From: an uncultured Clostridium sp. | GTDB taxonomy: Bacteria; Bacillota; Clostridia; Clostridiales; Clostridiaceae | Direction: 5' to 3' | Assembly: GCF_947039605.1 (NCBI RefSeq) | Contig: NZ_CAMQZG010000011.1 | Span: forward strand, 1 to 64,000 | DNA: 64,000 nucleotides | In this document: in pieces, positions 17,477 through 26,357 of the stretch | Numbering within the stretch: the stretch's first letter is position 1 | Layout of the letters: the number at the start of each line of letters is the position of its first letter | Notes under the pieces: model-generated | The model's database searches: none | Told to the model about the DNA's origin: nothing | Seen by the model: the letters and a program-made list of their open reading frames with translations, nothing else | Program-made: the position numbers and the translations under genes

Positions 17477-18637
17477 ATGTATAGTATTTTTTTTCTTATT
17501 ATTTTAAGCAGTTTACTATTTTTTCTTTTACTAAAACTCTTAAAACCTAAATTCAATACACTTTTATCTATCGCACTTAGTCTTTTGATATTATATTTTT
17601 TATTAAAACCCGAACTTGTTATTTCTTCCTCTATATCTGGTGGTAAAATTTTTTTAACCTCTATATTTCCTGTAATGTTCCCCTTTATGGTTATTTGCAA
17701 TTTTTTATTATATATAGATGGCATTTCGCTTTATTCAAAACTACTTGGTCCATTCTTATGTAAACCACTATCTCTTAATAAAAACTGTACTTTTCCAATA
17801 ATAACAAGCTATTTATCTGGATATCCTCTTGGTGCTAAATATTCTGAAAAACTCTATACTAATAAAGAGATTAATTTCAACGAATTTTCTAGAATAATCA
17901 ATATTGCTAGTAATATAGGTCCACTCTTTTTAATAGCCTCTGTTGGAACCACTATGTTATCAAATACATCACTTGGCTATCTATTATTAATTCCATCATA
18001 CCTTTCAACAATAATAATAGGCATACTAACTAAAAAAAAGACTAAAGAAAGTCATCTAATACTTTCTAAGCCTTCAAATTTAAATATAGATCTTGGTGAG
18101 TCCATAAGAAAGTCAATAGAAGATGCATCCTTAACCTTACTTGTTCTTGCTGGTTACATAATTATTTTCTCTGTGCTAATTAATATCCTTAAAAACTCTT
18201 ATATAGTTTCATTATTTATATCTAGCACCTCTTCTATTTTAGGTATACCTAAAGAAATTATTGAAAGTTTACTTCTTGGAAGTGTTGAACTTACAAACGG
18301 ATGTAAAATAGTGAGTGAAAGTACTCTTTCTATCGAAATGAAGTTATGTATTATATCTTTTTTAGCCTCTTTTGGTGGTCTATCAATCATTGCACAAACA
18401 TACTCATTTTTCTCTAAGCATAAAATTTCTTTCAAAAAATATTTTATATTAAAATTTTTACAAGGAACTATTGCTGCCTCTATTATGGCATTTATTTGCT
18501 TTCTAAATAAAAATAGCATCAGTACTTTTGCATCTATTACTAATAATAACTACAATTTCCTAATGCCATCACTTATACTTATTCTCATAAGTTTTATATT
18601 TTTATTTATTTTAAATCTAAAAAACAAATCATATTAA
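17477..18637 (+). CDS. ylbJ: Sporulation integral membrane protein YlbJ
   Basis: Multi-pass membrane protein needed for heat-resistant spores in Bacillus; probably transport-related by its nucleoside-transporter-like repeats, though the cargo is unknown. The 386-residue protein has about nine hydrophobic segments, the gate-like motifs TSYLSGYPLGAK and SFGGLSI, and a basic C-terminus. AAGGAGG precedes the ATG by 11 bases. It is convergent with, and overlaps by 4 bases, the coiled-coil gene at 18634. Confidence 0.9.
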   Translation: MYSIFFLIILSSLLFFLLLKLLKPKFNTLLSIALSLLILYFLLKPELVISSSISGGKIFLTSIFPVMFPFMVICNFLLYIDGISLYSKLLGPFLCKPLSLNKNCTFPIITSYLSGYPLGAKYSEKLYTNKEINFNEFSRIINIASNIGPLFLIASVGTTMLSNTSLGYLLLIPSYLSTIIIGILTKKKTKESHLILSKPSNLNIDLGESIRKSIEDASLTLLVLAGYIIIFSVLINILKNSYIVSLFISSTSSILGIPKEIIESLLLGSVELTNGCKIVSESTLSIEMKLCIISFLASFGGLSIIAQTYSFFSKHKISFKKYFILKFLQGTIAASIMAFICFLNKNSISTFASITNNNYNFLMPSLILILISFIFLFILNLKNKSY

Positions 18638-19185
18638 ACTAATGGAGCTTCTAGCTCCTTTGCATTTTCTTTTATAATTTGTGTTGTAGCCTTCATATCA
18701 CTTGTAAACTTCTCTGCAAAATCTTCCATATCAGTTTTCATATGTTCTAAAAGTGTTGAAGTCATATTTTCAATCTGATTCTCTAACGCACCTAAAACAT
18801 CATTTGCATACTCTCTAGCATATATTCTTATTTGTCTTGCCTCTTCATTTGCCTTAGCTTTTATAACCTCAGCTCTTTTATTAGCATCTCTTACAATATC
18901 ATGGTTTTGTATTTGATTTTCAATAATATCCATACTTTCTCTTTTAGCACTATTAAGTCTAACTTCTGCTTCTTTTAGCATATTATTTTTATTTTCAATT
19001 ACCCATTTTGCCTTCTTAACTTCATCAGGATACATATTAATTATTTCATCAAGTCTATCTAGAAGCTCTTTTTTATCAACCATAACTTTTCCTGATATAG
19101 GTACTTTTGTACCTCTCTCAACCATTTGATAAACTATTTCTACTAATTCTAGAGTTTCAAATCTTTCTAAGTCTTCATTCCTCAT
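18634..19185 (-). CDS. Coiled-coil protein, clostridial ATP synthase subunit B-like
   Basis: A 183-residue soluble protein I cannot name. The N-terminal 60 residues hold a segment MVERGTKVPISGKVMVDKKELLDRLDEI, followed by a long charged alpha-helical stretch (about 60-175) resembling coiled coils of F-type ATPase b subunits or DivIVA-like proteins. No membrane segment or enzyme motif is visible. It lies 12 bases after coaD with GGGGGA before the ATG, so it is co-transcribed with rsmD-coaD. Proteins of this kind often occupy this place in clostridia; the role is unknown. Confidence 0.8.
   Translation of the reverse strand: MRNEDLERFETLELVEIVYQMVERGTKVPISGKVMVDKKELLDRLDEIINMYPDEVKKAKWVIENKNNMLKEAEVRLNSAKRESMDIIENQIQNHDIVRDANKRAEVIKAKANEEARQIRIYAREYANDVLGALENQIENMTSTLLEHMKTDMEDFAEKFTSDMKATTQIIKENAKELEAPLV
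18644..18665 (+). terminator. Possible terminator of ylbJ inside the convergent overlap
   Basis: Six-bp stem GGAGCT/AGCTCC (18644-18649 with 18653-18658), then TTTGCATTTTC on the plus strand. It lies in the coding end of the opposing gene, and its T-run is broken. Confidence 0.35.
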
Positions 19186-19197
19186 CTTTATTCCCCC

Positions 19198-19680
19198 TTA
19201 AACCATACCCATTTTATTTAACATTTTTTCTTCAACAACTTTAGGAACCATTTTATTTATATTTCCATTAAACTTCATAATTTGTTTTACTGCTGATGAG
19301 CTTACCTGTGCATAGTTTGAATTTGATACAAGATACATAGTCTCTGCAGATTCATCTAACATTTTATTAAGCAAATCCATTTGCATCTCATACTCAAAAT
19401 CAGTAGAATTTCTAAGGCCTTTTAAAATAACCGGATTACCTTTAATTTTAACAAGTTCTACTAGTAACCCCAAAAAGCTTATCACCTCTATATTATCGTA
19501 ATCTTTTGTTACTTCCTTTAACATGCAAACCCTCTCATCAACTGTAAATAACCCTTTTTTATCTACATTAACAAGAATAGCTACAGTTACTTTATCAAAT
19601 ATTTTTGCACCTCGAAATATTATATCAAGATGTCCATTTGTAACTGGATCAAAGCTCCCTGGATAAATAGCTTCCCTCAT
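19198..19680 (-). CDS. coaD: Phosphopantetheine adenylyltransferase
   Basis: Penultimate step of coenzyme A synthesis: joins ATP and 4'-phosphopantetheine to dephospho-CoA. The 160-residue protein opens with YPGSFDPVTNGHLDI, including the T/HxGH nucleotidyltransferase motif, and has GLRNSTDFEYE and the YAQVSSSAVK segment. It lies 15 bases after rsmD, the near-universal rsmD-coaD pair. coaBC, the preceding step, is elsewhere in the window. Confidence 0.97.
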   Translation of the reverse strand: MREAIYPGSFDPVTNGHLDIIFRGAKIFDKVTVAILVNVDKKGLFTVDERVCMLKEVTKDYDNIEVISFLGLLVELVKIKGNPVILKGLRNSTDFEYEMQMDLLNKMLDESAETMYLVSNSNYAQVSSSAVKQIMKFNGNINKMVPKVVEEKMLNKMGMV

Positions 19681-19695
19681 TTTAAATTAAACCTC

Positions 19696-20250
19696 CTAGT
19701 TTTCTATTTTATATAAATTAACTATTGTATTCCCATATTTTTTACTTCTAAATAATCTTATATGCTCTGAACCTTCATATATATCTTCAGTTGCATCTAT
19801 CTTACTTACTATAATTCCATCTTCATGTAACATATTATTCTCATCAATAATTTTCATAGCCTCAGGAATTAAGTCCATTAAATATGGTGGGTCAATAAAT
19901 ACTAAATCAAATACTTTTCCTTTTGCATTTAATGATTTTAATGCCACATATGCATCCATATTTAATGATGTACATGTATCTTCAAATTTTAAGTTTTCTA
20001 TATTCTTCTTTAAAAGAGGATATGTAATTGGACTTTTATCTACTAAATAACATTCTTTAGCCCCTCTACTTGCTGCTTCTAACCCTAAGCTTCCCGTCCC
20101 TGCAAATACATCAACTACAACTGCATCTGGAATATACCCTTGTATTATATTAAATATTGCTTCTTTTATTCTATCAAGTGTTGGTCTTGTTTCCATTGTT
20201 GCAGGTGAAAGTATATTTCTACCTCTTGCTTTACCAGAAATTATTCTCAT
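19696..20250 (-). CDS. rsmD: 16S rRNA (guanine966-N2)-methyltransferase RsmD
   Basis: Methylates G966 of 16S rRNA using S-adenosylmethionine. The 184-residue protein opens MRIISGKARGR, has RPTLDRIKEAIFNI, the SAM-binding VVDVFAGTGSLGLEAASRG, and the catalytic FIDPPY. AAGGAGG precedes the ATG. It is 71 bases after recG, in front of coaD. Confidence 0.96.
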   Translation of the reverse strand: MRIISGKARGRNILSPATMETRPTLDRIKEAIFNIIQGYIPDAVVVDVFAGTGSLGLEAASRGAKECYLVDKSPITYPLLKKNIENLKFEDTCTSLNMDAYVALKSLNAKGKVFDLVFIDPPYLMDLIPEAMKIIDENNMLHEDGIIVSKIDATEDIYEGSEHIRLFRSKKYGNTIVNLYKIEN

Positions 20251-20321
20251 TTGATTGCCTCCTTAGTTTTTATCATTAAATTACATTTTACCATAATTGT
20301 ATATACTCATACAATTTAAAC

Positions 20322-22355
20322 TTAGTTAAAACATATATAAGTTCTACTTCTTTCGAGATTTTTTGATACCTCATCACATATTTTTCTATTAACCGGACTA
20401 TCTTCTGACACAATCTTCTTTGCTTCTGCATTTGCACACTTTAAGATTTTTATATCAAGTGCTATATCTGAAAGTATAAACTCTTCATCCCCATGCTGTC
20501 TCATTCCAAACATTTCACCAGCACCCCTAAGTTTTAAATCTTCTTCTGATATATAAAAACCATCATTACTTTCTGTCATAATTTCCATTCTTCTCTTAGT
20601 CATTTCGCTTTTTGTATTAGCTACTAGAACACAATATGACTTATGTTCACCTCTACCAACCCTACCTCTTAATTGATGGAGCTGTGCAAGTCCAAATCTT
20701 TCAGCATTTTCTATCATCATAACCGTTGCATTAGGAACATTTACCCCAACCTCTATTACAGTTGTTGATACAATAAGTTTAGTTTCATTAGCTTTGAATC
20801 TATTAATAACATCTTCTTTTTCTTTAGGCTTCATTTTTCCATGTAAAATCTCTATATCTACATTTGCAAAAATATCAGACTTAAGTTCATCATAAACCTG
20901 TTCTACTGAATTAAGCTCTAATTTTTCATTTTCTTCTATAAGTGGTGAAACTATATACACCTGTCTACCTTGTGCTACCTGCTCATATGCAAATTTATAA
21001 GCTTTTTGTCTTTGCTTTGTATCTATAAGTATTGTATCTATAGGTTTTCTTCCTGGTGGCATCTCATCAATTATAGATATATCTAAATCTGAATATAAAT
21101 AAAGAGATAATGTTCTAGGAATGGGTGTTGCTGTCATAACTAGGGTATCTGCCATTTTATTTTTATTAACAAGTTTGCTTCTTTGCTCAACTCCAAACCT
21201 ATGTTGTTCATCAGTTACCACAAACCCCATATTAGTAAATTCCACATCTTCCTGTATAAGTGCATGAGTTCCTATAACAAGAAGAGGTTCACCTGATTTT
21301 ATTCTCTCTTTTATCCTTAACTTTTCTTTTGCCTTTGTACTTCCTGTTAAAAGCTCTATCTCTACTCCAAAAGGCCCTAAAAACTTCTCTGCTTCCTTTT
21401 TATGTTGTAGTGCTAGTATTTCTGTTGGTGCCATAAGAGCAGTCTGATATCCATTCTTATACGCATTAAAGAGTGCTATTAATGCAACTAAAGTTTTCCC
21501 ACTTCCAACATCACCTTGCACAAGTCTATTCATAGGCACAATACTTTTTTGATCAAGTAAAATTTCTCTAACCGTTCTTGATTGTGCACCTGTAAGTGGA
21601 AATGGTAAACTTTCCTTAAATCTTAAAAGTTCTTCTGACATTTTAAACACAATCCCATTAGACTTTTCTTTTATATGCTTTCTCATCATTATAATCTTCA
21701 TAGAGTATGTAAATAATTCTTGATATTTAAGTCTTGTGATAGAATCACTAAGACTTTGTCTATCTAATGGGAAATGTATATTTCTAATAGCTTTATCAAG
21801 TGAACATAACTTATACTTCTCTATCATATAATCTGGCAAATTATCATTTATAAAAATTTCTGCAAGAATATTATTTATAAGTTTTACTAAAACCTTATTA
21901 TTCAAATCTCCCTTTAAAGGATAGATTGGAATTATCTCACTCTTTTTAGCCTCAACACAAGCAATAATAGGATTCATAATTTCCATCCTATTACCTTTTT
22001 TCTTAAAAGTCCCCATAAGATTGTAGTCTTCCCCTACAGCAAAACTTTTTATTACATATGGCTGATTAAACCACTTAGCTGCAACTTTTATTCCACCATG
22101 CATAAATTGAATACTAGTAAGCCTTTTACCCGTTCTAGTTCTTATGGTCCCCTCACAAGCTATCATTTTACATAAAAGCACTGCCTTTTCCTTTTCAAAA
22201 TCAGTATTCAAATCAAGTTCACTATTTACAAAGTCATAATCTCTTGGAAAATATAATAATAAATCTAATATTGTAAATATCCCACATCTATTTAATTTCT
22301 CCTGTAGCTTTGGTCCTACTCCTTTTATAGTTGATATCTCGTTATAAATATTCAT
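20322..22355 (-). CDS. recG: ATP-dependent DNA helicase RecG
   Basis: Branch-migrating helicase for stalled replication forks and recombination intermediates. The 677-residue protein has an N-terminal wedge/OB domain (about 1-200), helicase motif I GDVGSGKT (near 283), motif II DEQH, TATPIPRTL, and motif VI QLRGRVGRG, followed by the TRG region. AAGGAGA precedes the ATG. A terminator separates it from the fakA-like gene upstream, but recG-rsmD-coaD look continuous. Confidence 0.98.
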   Translation of the reverse strand: MNIYNEISTIKGVGPKLQEKLNRCGIFTILDLLLYFPRDYDFVNSELDLNTDFEKEKAVLLCKMIACEGTIRTRTGKRLTSIQFMHGGIKVAAKWFNQPYVIKSFAVGEDYNLMGTFKKKGNRMEIMNPIIACVEAKKSEIIPIYPLKGDLNNKVLVKLINNILAEIFINDNLPDYMIEKYKLCSLDKAIRNIHFPLDRQSLSDSITRLKYQELFTYSMKIIMMRKHIKEKSNGIVFKMSEELLRFKESLPFPLTGAQSRTVREILLDQKSIVPMNRLVQGDVGSGKTLVALIALFNAYKNGYQTALMAPTEILALQHKKEAEKFLGPFGVEIELLTGSTKAKEKLRIKERIKSGEPLLVIGTHALIQEDVEFTNMGFVVTDEQHRFGVEQRSKLVNKNKMADTLVMTATPIPRTLSLYLYSDLDISIIDEMPPGRKPIDTILIDTKQRQKAYKFAYEQVAQGRQVYIVSPLIEENEKLELNSVEQVYDELKSDIFANVDIEILHGKMKPKEKEDVINRFKANETKLIVSTTVIEVGVNVPNATVMMIENAERFGLAQLHQLRGRVGRGEHKSYCVLVANTKSEMTKRRMEIMTESNDGFYISEEDLKLRGAGEMFGMRQHGDEEFILSDIALDIKILKCANAEAKKIVSEDSPVNRKICDEVSKNLERSRTYICFN

Positions 22356-22373
22356 TCTTATTTCTCCTTTTCT

Positions 22374-22404
22374 ATAAAAAAAGAAGCGACATAAGTCGCT
22401 TCTT
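22374..22404 (-). terminator. Intrinsic terminator after the fakA-like gene
   Basis: Ten-bp perfect stem (22381-22390 with 22395-22404) with a 4-base loop and A/T runs on both sides, so it could act in both directions. It closes yloU-fakA before recG. Confidence 0.85.
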
Positions 22405-22405
22405 T

Positions 22406-24052
22406 TTATTCTACTGCTATTATGAAGTAGTATAATGGTTGATTTCCTTTATAACATTGTATATCGAAATCTTCATATTTTTCTTCTAAAGTAGCAACTA
22501 ACTCTTCTACTTTAGCCTCATCACAATCTTTTCCATAGAATATTGTAATAAGTTCTGAATCTTCATCTGTCATGTTATCAATTAATGTACTTGCAACACC
22601 ATAAGCTGAATCTCCAACTTCTTTAATCTTACCTTCGATAAGACCAAGAATATTTCCTTCTTTAATCTCTATTCCATCCATTTCAGTATCCCTTACTGCG
22701 TAAGTAACTGACGCTGACTTAACATTTGACATAGCTTCTTTTAAAGCTTTTTCATTTGCATCTACATCAGCATGTGGATTAAACATTGTTATACCTGTAA
22801 TTCCCTGAGGAACTGTAGTTGTTGGTATAACTCTTATATCTTTATCTGAAATTTCAGCTGCTTGATTTGCAGCCATTATAATATTCTTGTTATTTGGAAG
22901 TATAAATATATGCTCTGCATTTATCTTTTCAATAGCATCAACTATATCCTGAGTACTTGGATTCATAGTTTGACCACCTTCTATTATGTAGTCAACACCA
23001 AGGTCTCTAAATATATCAGTCATTCCTGATCCCATAGCAACAGACACAAAACCAAACTCTTTCGCTTCTGCAACTTCTTCTACTTTAGCTACTGCTATTG
23101 TAGAAGCACCTGTCATACCAAGAATTTCTCTGTGTTCTTCTTTCATATTATCTATTTTTATATTAGATAACTCACCTATTTGAACCGCCATTGATAAAAC
23201 TCTTCCTGGGTCATTTGTGTGTATATGAGTCTTTATAACATCCTCATATCCAACAACTATCATTGAATCACCAAGTGCTTCAATGCTAGCTTTAAAAGCT
23301 TCTGCTTTTTTATCATCTCCAAGAATTATAAACTCAGTACAATATGCGAATTTTATATCATCCTCACTAATTGATTCTTGAGCTAAGCTTGCAGCTGGAC
23401 CTCCATTAACACTAACAAGTGCTACCTCTTCAACTTTAAGATTATTTCTTAAAGCTTCAAGCATACCTTCTAATATTATTAAAAGACCCATTCCACCTGA
23501 ATCTACCACACCTGCTTTTTTAAGTGCTGGAAGCATTTCTGGTGTTTTATCAAGCACTATTTTACACTCTCTTGTCACTTCAACAAGTAATGATTTTACA
23601 TCAGTTGTAGTTGTAACTCCAGCTATTTCACCTGCAGCTCTTATAATTGTAAGTATAGTACCTTCTGTCGGTCTCATAACAGCTTTATAAGCTGATTTAG
23701 CACCTTCTTCTAATGCTCTAACAAAATCAGTAACTCCAGCCTCTTCAACCCCCTCAAACCCATTAGACATTCCTCTTAAGATTTGTGAAAGAATAACTCC
23801 TGAATTACCTCTTGCGCCCATAAGTGCACCCTTAGCAAGTTTTTTTGAAACATCTGCAATACTACCATTTCTATTAGCTGCTATTTCTTTAGCTGCTGCC
23901 TTAAATGTCATTGACATATTTGTTCCTGTATCCCCATCTGGTACTGGGAATACATTTAGTGAGTTAACATATTCGCTCTGTGATTCTAAACTATTTGATG
24001 CATTTTGCACCATAGCGTAAAATTGTTCCCCACTTATTTTATTATATTTCAT
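22406..24052 (-). CDS. fakA: DAK2/DegV-associated fatty acid kinase-like protein (YloV/FakA)
   Basis: Dihydroxyacetone-kinase-like protein; the family member FakA phosphorylates fatty acids bound to a DegV-type partner (FakB). The 548-residue protein has an N-terminal DhaL domain with NVFPVPDGDTGTNMSMT (near 28-44) and GARGNSGVILSQ, then a middle domain and a C-terminal region with IFILPNNKNI. AGGAGG precedes the ATG. It is 13 bases after yloU, a conserved pair. No fakB is visible here, so the kinase role is by family only. Confidence 0.92.
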   Translation of the reverse strand: MKYNKISGEQFYAMVQNASNSLESQSEYVNSLNVFPVPDGDTGTNMSMTFKAAAKEIAANRNGSIADVSKKLAKGALMGARGNSGVILSQILRGMSNGFEGVEEAGVTDFVRALEEGAKSAYKAVMRPTEGTILTIIRAAGEIAGVTTTTDVKSLLVEVTRECKIVLDKTPEMLPALKKAGVVDSGGMGLLIILEGMLEALRNNLKVEEVALVSVNGGPAASLAQESISEDDIKFAYCTEFIILGDDKKAEAFKASIEALGDSMIVVGYEDVIKTHIHTNDPGRVLSMAVQIGELSNIKIDNMKEEHREILGMTGASTIAVAKVEEVAEAKEFGFVSVAMGSGMTDIFRDLGVDYIIEGGQTMNPSTQDIVDAIEKINAEHIFILPNNKNIIMAANQAAEISDKDIRVIPTTTVPQGITGITMFNPHADVDANEKALKEAMSNVKSASVTYAVRDTEMDGIEIKEGNILGLIEGKIKEVGDSAYGVASTLIDNMTDEDSELITIFYGKDCDEAKVEELVATLEEKYEDFDIQCYKGNQPLYYFIIAVE

Positions 24053-24065
24053 TATGATTTACCTC

Positions 24066-24413
24066 CTAGACTCTGACCGCCTGAACATTTACTGTTATAG
24101 CTGATACCTTTAAGCCAGTATAATTTTCTACATTATATTTTACTTTTTGAATTATATTATTTGCAATCACTGATATTTTTGTGCCATATTCAACCATTAT
24201 AAAAAGTTCTATAGCTAGTTTATCATCTTTATGCGTTATTTTTACACCTTTTGAAAGGTTCTCTATTTTCATTAATTCCCAAAGTCCCTCTGTGGCACTT
24301 TTTGAAACCATCCCAACAACTCCATAACATTCCATTGTTGATAAACCTATTATTTTTGATAATACATCATCTGCATAGGCTACTTGCCCTTGCTCATTTG
24401 AATATCCAATCAT
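24066..24413 (-). CDS. yloU: Asp23/Gls24 family protein YloU
   Basis: A 115-residue Asp23-domain protein; family members are envelope-stress or membrane-associated proteins and accompany fakA-like genes. The segment ECYGVVGMVSK and the C-terminal VSAITVNVQAVRV fit the family. GAGGAGG precedes the ATG and a sigma-A promoter is about 37 bases upstream. It diverges from rpmB across 220 bases. Confidence 0.9.
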   Translation of the reverse strand: MIGYSNEQGQVAYADDVLSKIIGLSTMECYGVVGMVSKSATEGLWELMKIENLSKGVKITHKDDKLAIELFIMVEYGTKISVIANNIIQKVKYNVENYTGLKVSAITVNVQAVRV

Positions 24414-24450
24414 GATGACACCTCCTCAACTATTCCATTCCATATAATAT

Positions 24451-24479
24451 ATATTATAATAAATACTTATATTATTCAA
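24451..24479 (-). promoter_or_regulatory. Sigma-A promoter of yloU-fakA
   Basis: TTGAAT (24474-24479), 17-base spacer, TAATAT (24451-24456) on the minus strand. Confidence 0.65.
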
Positions 24480-24553
24480 GATTTATTATTTATTATTAAG
24501 TTTACCTATATTATAGAAGAATACAAGTTTTTTTTAATAATTTTATATTTTAC

Positions 24554-24583
24554 TTGCAACATTTAATATATTTATGCTAAAAT
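24554..24583 (+). promoter_or_regulatory. Sigma-A promoter of rpmB
   Basis: TTGCAA (24554-24559), 18-base spacer, TAAAAT (24578-24583) on the plus strand, giving a leader of about 40 bases before the rpmB start. Confidence 0.65.
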
Positions 24584-24633
24584 AGTATTTGTCCTATTGG
24601 AGATTTATCTTCATGTAAAGGAGGTGTTTTATC

Positions 24634-24825
24634 ATGGCAAGAAAGTGCGATATATGTGCTAAAGGTGTTGTGGCAGGTACTCAATACAGTCACTCACACA
24701 GACAATCAAAAAGAACTTGGGCTCCTAACGTTAAGAAAATAAAAGCTATCGTTAAGGGTACACCTAAGACAATAACAGTTTGTACTAGATGTATGAGATC
24801 TGGTAAGGTTCAAAGAGCAGTATAG
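24634..24825 (+). CDS. rpmB: 50S ribosomal protein L28, zinc-binding form
   Basis: L28 of the large subunit, 63 residues, with two Cys pairs (CDIC near the start and CTRC near the end), so the zinc-binding C+ type. AAAGGAGGTG precedes the ATG by 9 bases. It is a single-gene plus-strand unit with its own promoter and terminator, divergent from yloU and convergent with spoVM. Confidence 0.97.
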   Translation: MARKCDICAKGVVAGTQYSHSHRQSKRTWAPNVKKIKAIVKGTPKTITVCTRCMRSGKVQRAV

Positions 24826-24838
24826 TTCTTTGATAAAA

Positions 24839-24869
24839 ATGCAATTGTGAAAGCAATTGCATTTTTTTG
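24839..24869 (+). terminator. Intrinsic terminator of rpmB
   Basis: Perfect 9-bp stem ATGCAATTG/CAATTGCAT (24839-24847 with 24854-24862) followed by TTTTTTTG. Confidence 0.9.
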
Positions 24870-24880
24870 TTTTAAAGACA

Positions 24881-24919
24881 AAAAAATAAGGCTAGCAGTT
24901 ATAATTTTAACTGCTAGCC
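24881..24919 (-). terminator. Intrinsic terminator of spoVM
   Basis: Perfect 12-bp stem GGCTAGCAGTTA/TAACTGCTAGCC (24890-24901 with 24908-24919), then TTATTTTTTTG on the minus strand. It is one of the strongest terminators in the window and supports a real gene just upstream of it. Confidence 0.9.
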
Positions 24920-24937
24920 TTTTAATATGTATCCATA

Positions 24938-25009
24938 TTAATTATTTTTGAACACTTTTTTTATTATCTTACCTAAGAATCTTGGTAATTTTATTACTGT
25001 AATCTTCAC
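24938..25009 (-). CDS. spoVM: Spore coat-anchoring peptide SpoVM (23 residues)
   Basis: Amphipathic peptide that recognises the convex outer forespore membrane and recruits SpoIVA to start coat assembly. The 23 residues, MKITVIKLPRFLGKIIKKVF plus KNN, match the SpoVM pattern: a short polar start, IKLPRFLG with the structural proline at position 9, then a basic amphipathic helix. The start is GTG at 25009, preceded by AGGTGA at 7 bases. A sigma-E-like promoter lies upstream and a strong terminator downstream. It lies between thiN and rpmB, as in other Firmicutes. Its partner spoIVA is at 43434. Confidence 0.9.
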   Translation of the reverse strand: MKITVIKLPRFLGKIIKKVFKNN

Positions 25010-25042
25010 TTACTCATCACCTACTATAATTAAACTTATTAT

Positions 25043-25071
25043 ATATTATGCAACAAGTAGTGAAAATGTTC
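25043..25071 (-). promoter_or_regulatory. Sigma-E-like promoter of spoVM
   Basis: GAACATT (25065-25071) against the sigma-E -35 pattern KMATATT, 14-base spacer, and CATAATAT (25043-25050) against CATACAHT, on the minus strand. This fits mother-cell expression of spoVM. Confidence 0.55.
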
Positions 25072-25701
25072 CTATTCTTTTGAATATATAACTAATAACT
25101 TTCCAGTATCAAATGAAACTTCTATATCTCCATCTAAAAATTCATTAGAATTACATAAACTTTCAAATGGTTCTAGCAAATAATTATCCAATGGATATTT
25201 TGCATTTTCTATTTTCAAGTTTTCTACATCACCTGAAAATGCATAAAATGAAACTATATCTCCATATTTCCCTTGAAGATTAAAACTTTTATCTTTTAAA
25301 AATACTTTATTATTTCCATCTACAATGTAAGCAGATACACCATTTTTTAAACATTTATTTAAAAGACCTATATTTCCAAATAAGTGATCTATTCTCCCCC
25401 CAGTCATTCCTAGCATAACTATTTCTGTAGCCTTTAATTTAAATGCTAAGTTTACTGCTATATCTGAATCGGTAAAATCTTTTTCACTTGGATATACAAA
25501 ATTATTTATATCTTTTAGTTTTACTTTAAACTTTTCACTTATAGAATCAAAATCTCCAACAGCATAATCTGGTGAAATTCCATTTTCTAAAAAGATTTCG
25601 GTACCTTTATCTATAGCTATTGTAACATCACAATAATTTAAATATTCATTTAAAATATCTTTTCTAGGTTTCTCCCCAGCTGCTACCATGAGTATTTTCA
25701 T
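25072..25701 (-). CDS. thiN: Thiamine pyrophosphokinase
   Basis: Transfers pyrophosphate from ATP to thiamine to make the cofactor TPP. The 209-residue protein has AIDKGTEIFLENGISPDYAVGDFDS and MTGGRIDHLFGNIGLL, both diagnostic. It starts 2 bases after rpe and has only a weak binding site, so translation is probably coupled. It is last in the prkC-rsgA-rpe-thiN series. No TPP riboswitch was seen. Confidence 0.95.
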   Translation of the reverse strand: MKILMVAAGEKPRKDILNEYLNYCDVTIAIDKGTEIFLENGISPDYAVGDFDSISEKFKVKLKDINNFVYPSEKDFTDSDIAVNLAFKLKATEIVMLGMTGGRIDHLFGNIGLLNKCLKNGVSAYIVDGNNKVFLKDKSFNLQGKYGDIVSFYAFSGDVENLKIENAKYPLDNYLLEPFESLCNSNEFLDGDIEVSFDTGKLLVIYSKE

Positions 25702-25703
25702 AA

Positions 25704-26357
25704 CTACAGACTAGCTCTTAAATCTTTTATATTTTCTTCTATTTTATCACCTTTAAATACAGCTGACCCTGCAACTATAACATTTGCTCCAGCATCTACA
25801 ACTGATTTAATATTACTTGCTCCTACTCCACCATCAACTTGAATTAATATGTTCTGGTTACCTGCTTCAATAGCCATTTTTTTAACTTCTTTAATCTTAT
25901 CTAAAGAATATTCTATAAAGCTTTGACCACCAAAACCTGGATTAACAGACATAATCAGAACCATATCAAGTTTTCCAATTACATATTTTAAAACATCCAC
26001 TGGAGTTGCAGGGTTTAATGAAACTCCTGCCTTCATCCCTTTGCTTTGAATATAACTTATAGCTCTATCAAGATGTCTTTCTGCTTCATAATGTATTGTT
26101 AATATATCTGCTCCTGCTTTTGCAAAATCTTCTATATACTTTGATGGTTCTTCTATCATAAGATGGACATCAAATACCATTTTACAATCATTTCTAAGCG
26201 CATTCATAACTGGGAATCCAAAACTTATGTTAGGAACAAATCTTCCATCCATAACATCTATATGTAAAAACTCTGCTCCTGCATTTTCTACTCTTTTAAC
26301 CTGATCACCTAAAATTCTAAAATCTGCTGATAATATTGATGGTGCTATTTTTACCAT
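25704..26357 (-). CDS. rpe: Ribulose-phosphate 3-epimerase
   Basis: Interconverts ribulose-5-phosphate and xylulose-5-phosphate in the pentose phosphate pathway. The 217-residue TIM barrel opens MVKIAPSILSADF, has HIDVMDGRFVPN with the metal-binding histidine and aspartate, VHLMIEEP, and MSVNPGFGGQ. It abuts rsgA with no gap; the rsgA-rpe-thiN order is conserved in Firmicutes. Confidence 0.97.
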   Translation of the reverse strand: MVKIAPSILSADFRILGDQVKRVENAGAEFLHIDVMDGRFVPNISFGFPVMNALRNDCKMVFDVHLMIEEPSKYIEDFAKAGADILTIHYEAERHLDRAISYIQSKGMKAGVSLNPATPVDVLKYVIGKLDMVLIMSVNPGFGGQSFIEYSLDKIKEVKKMAIEAGNQNILIQVDGGVGASNIKSVVDAGANVIVAGSAVFKGDKIEENIKDLRASL

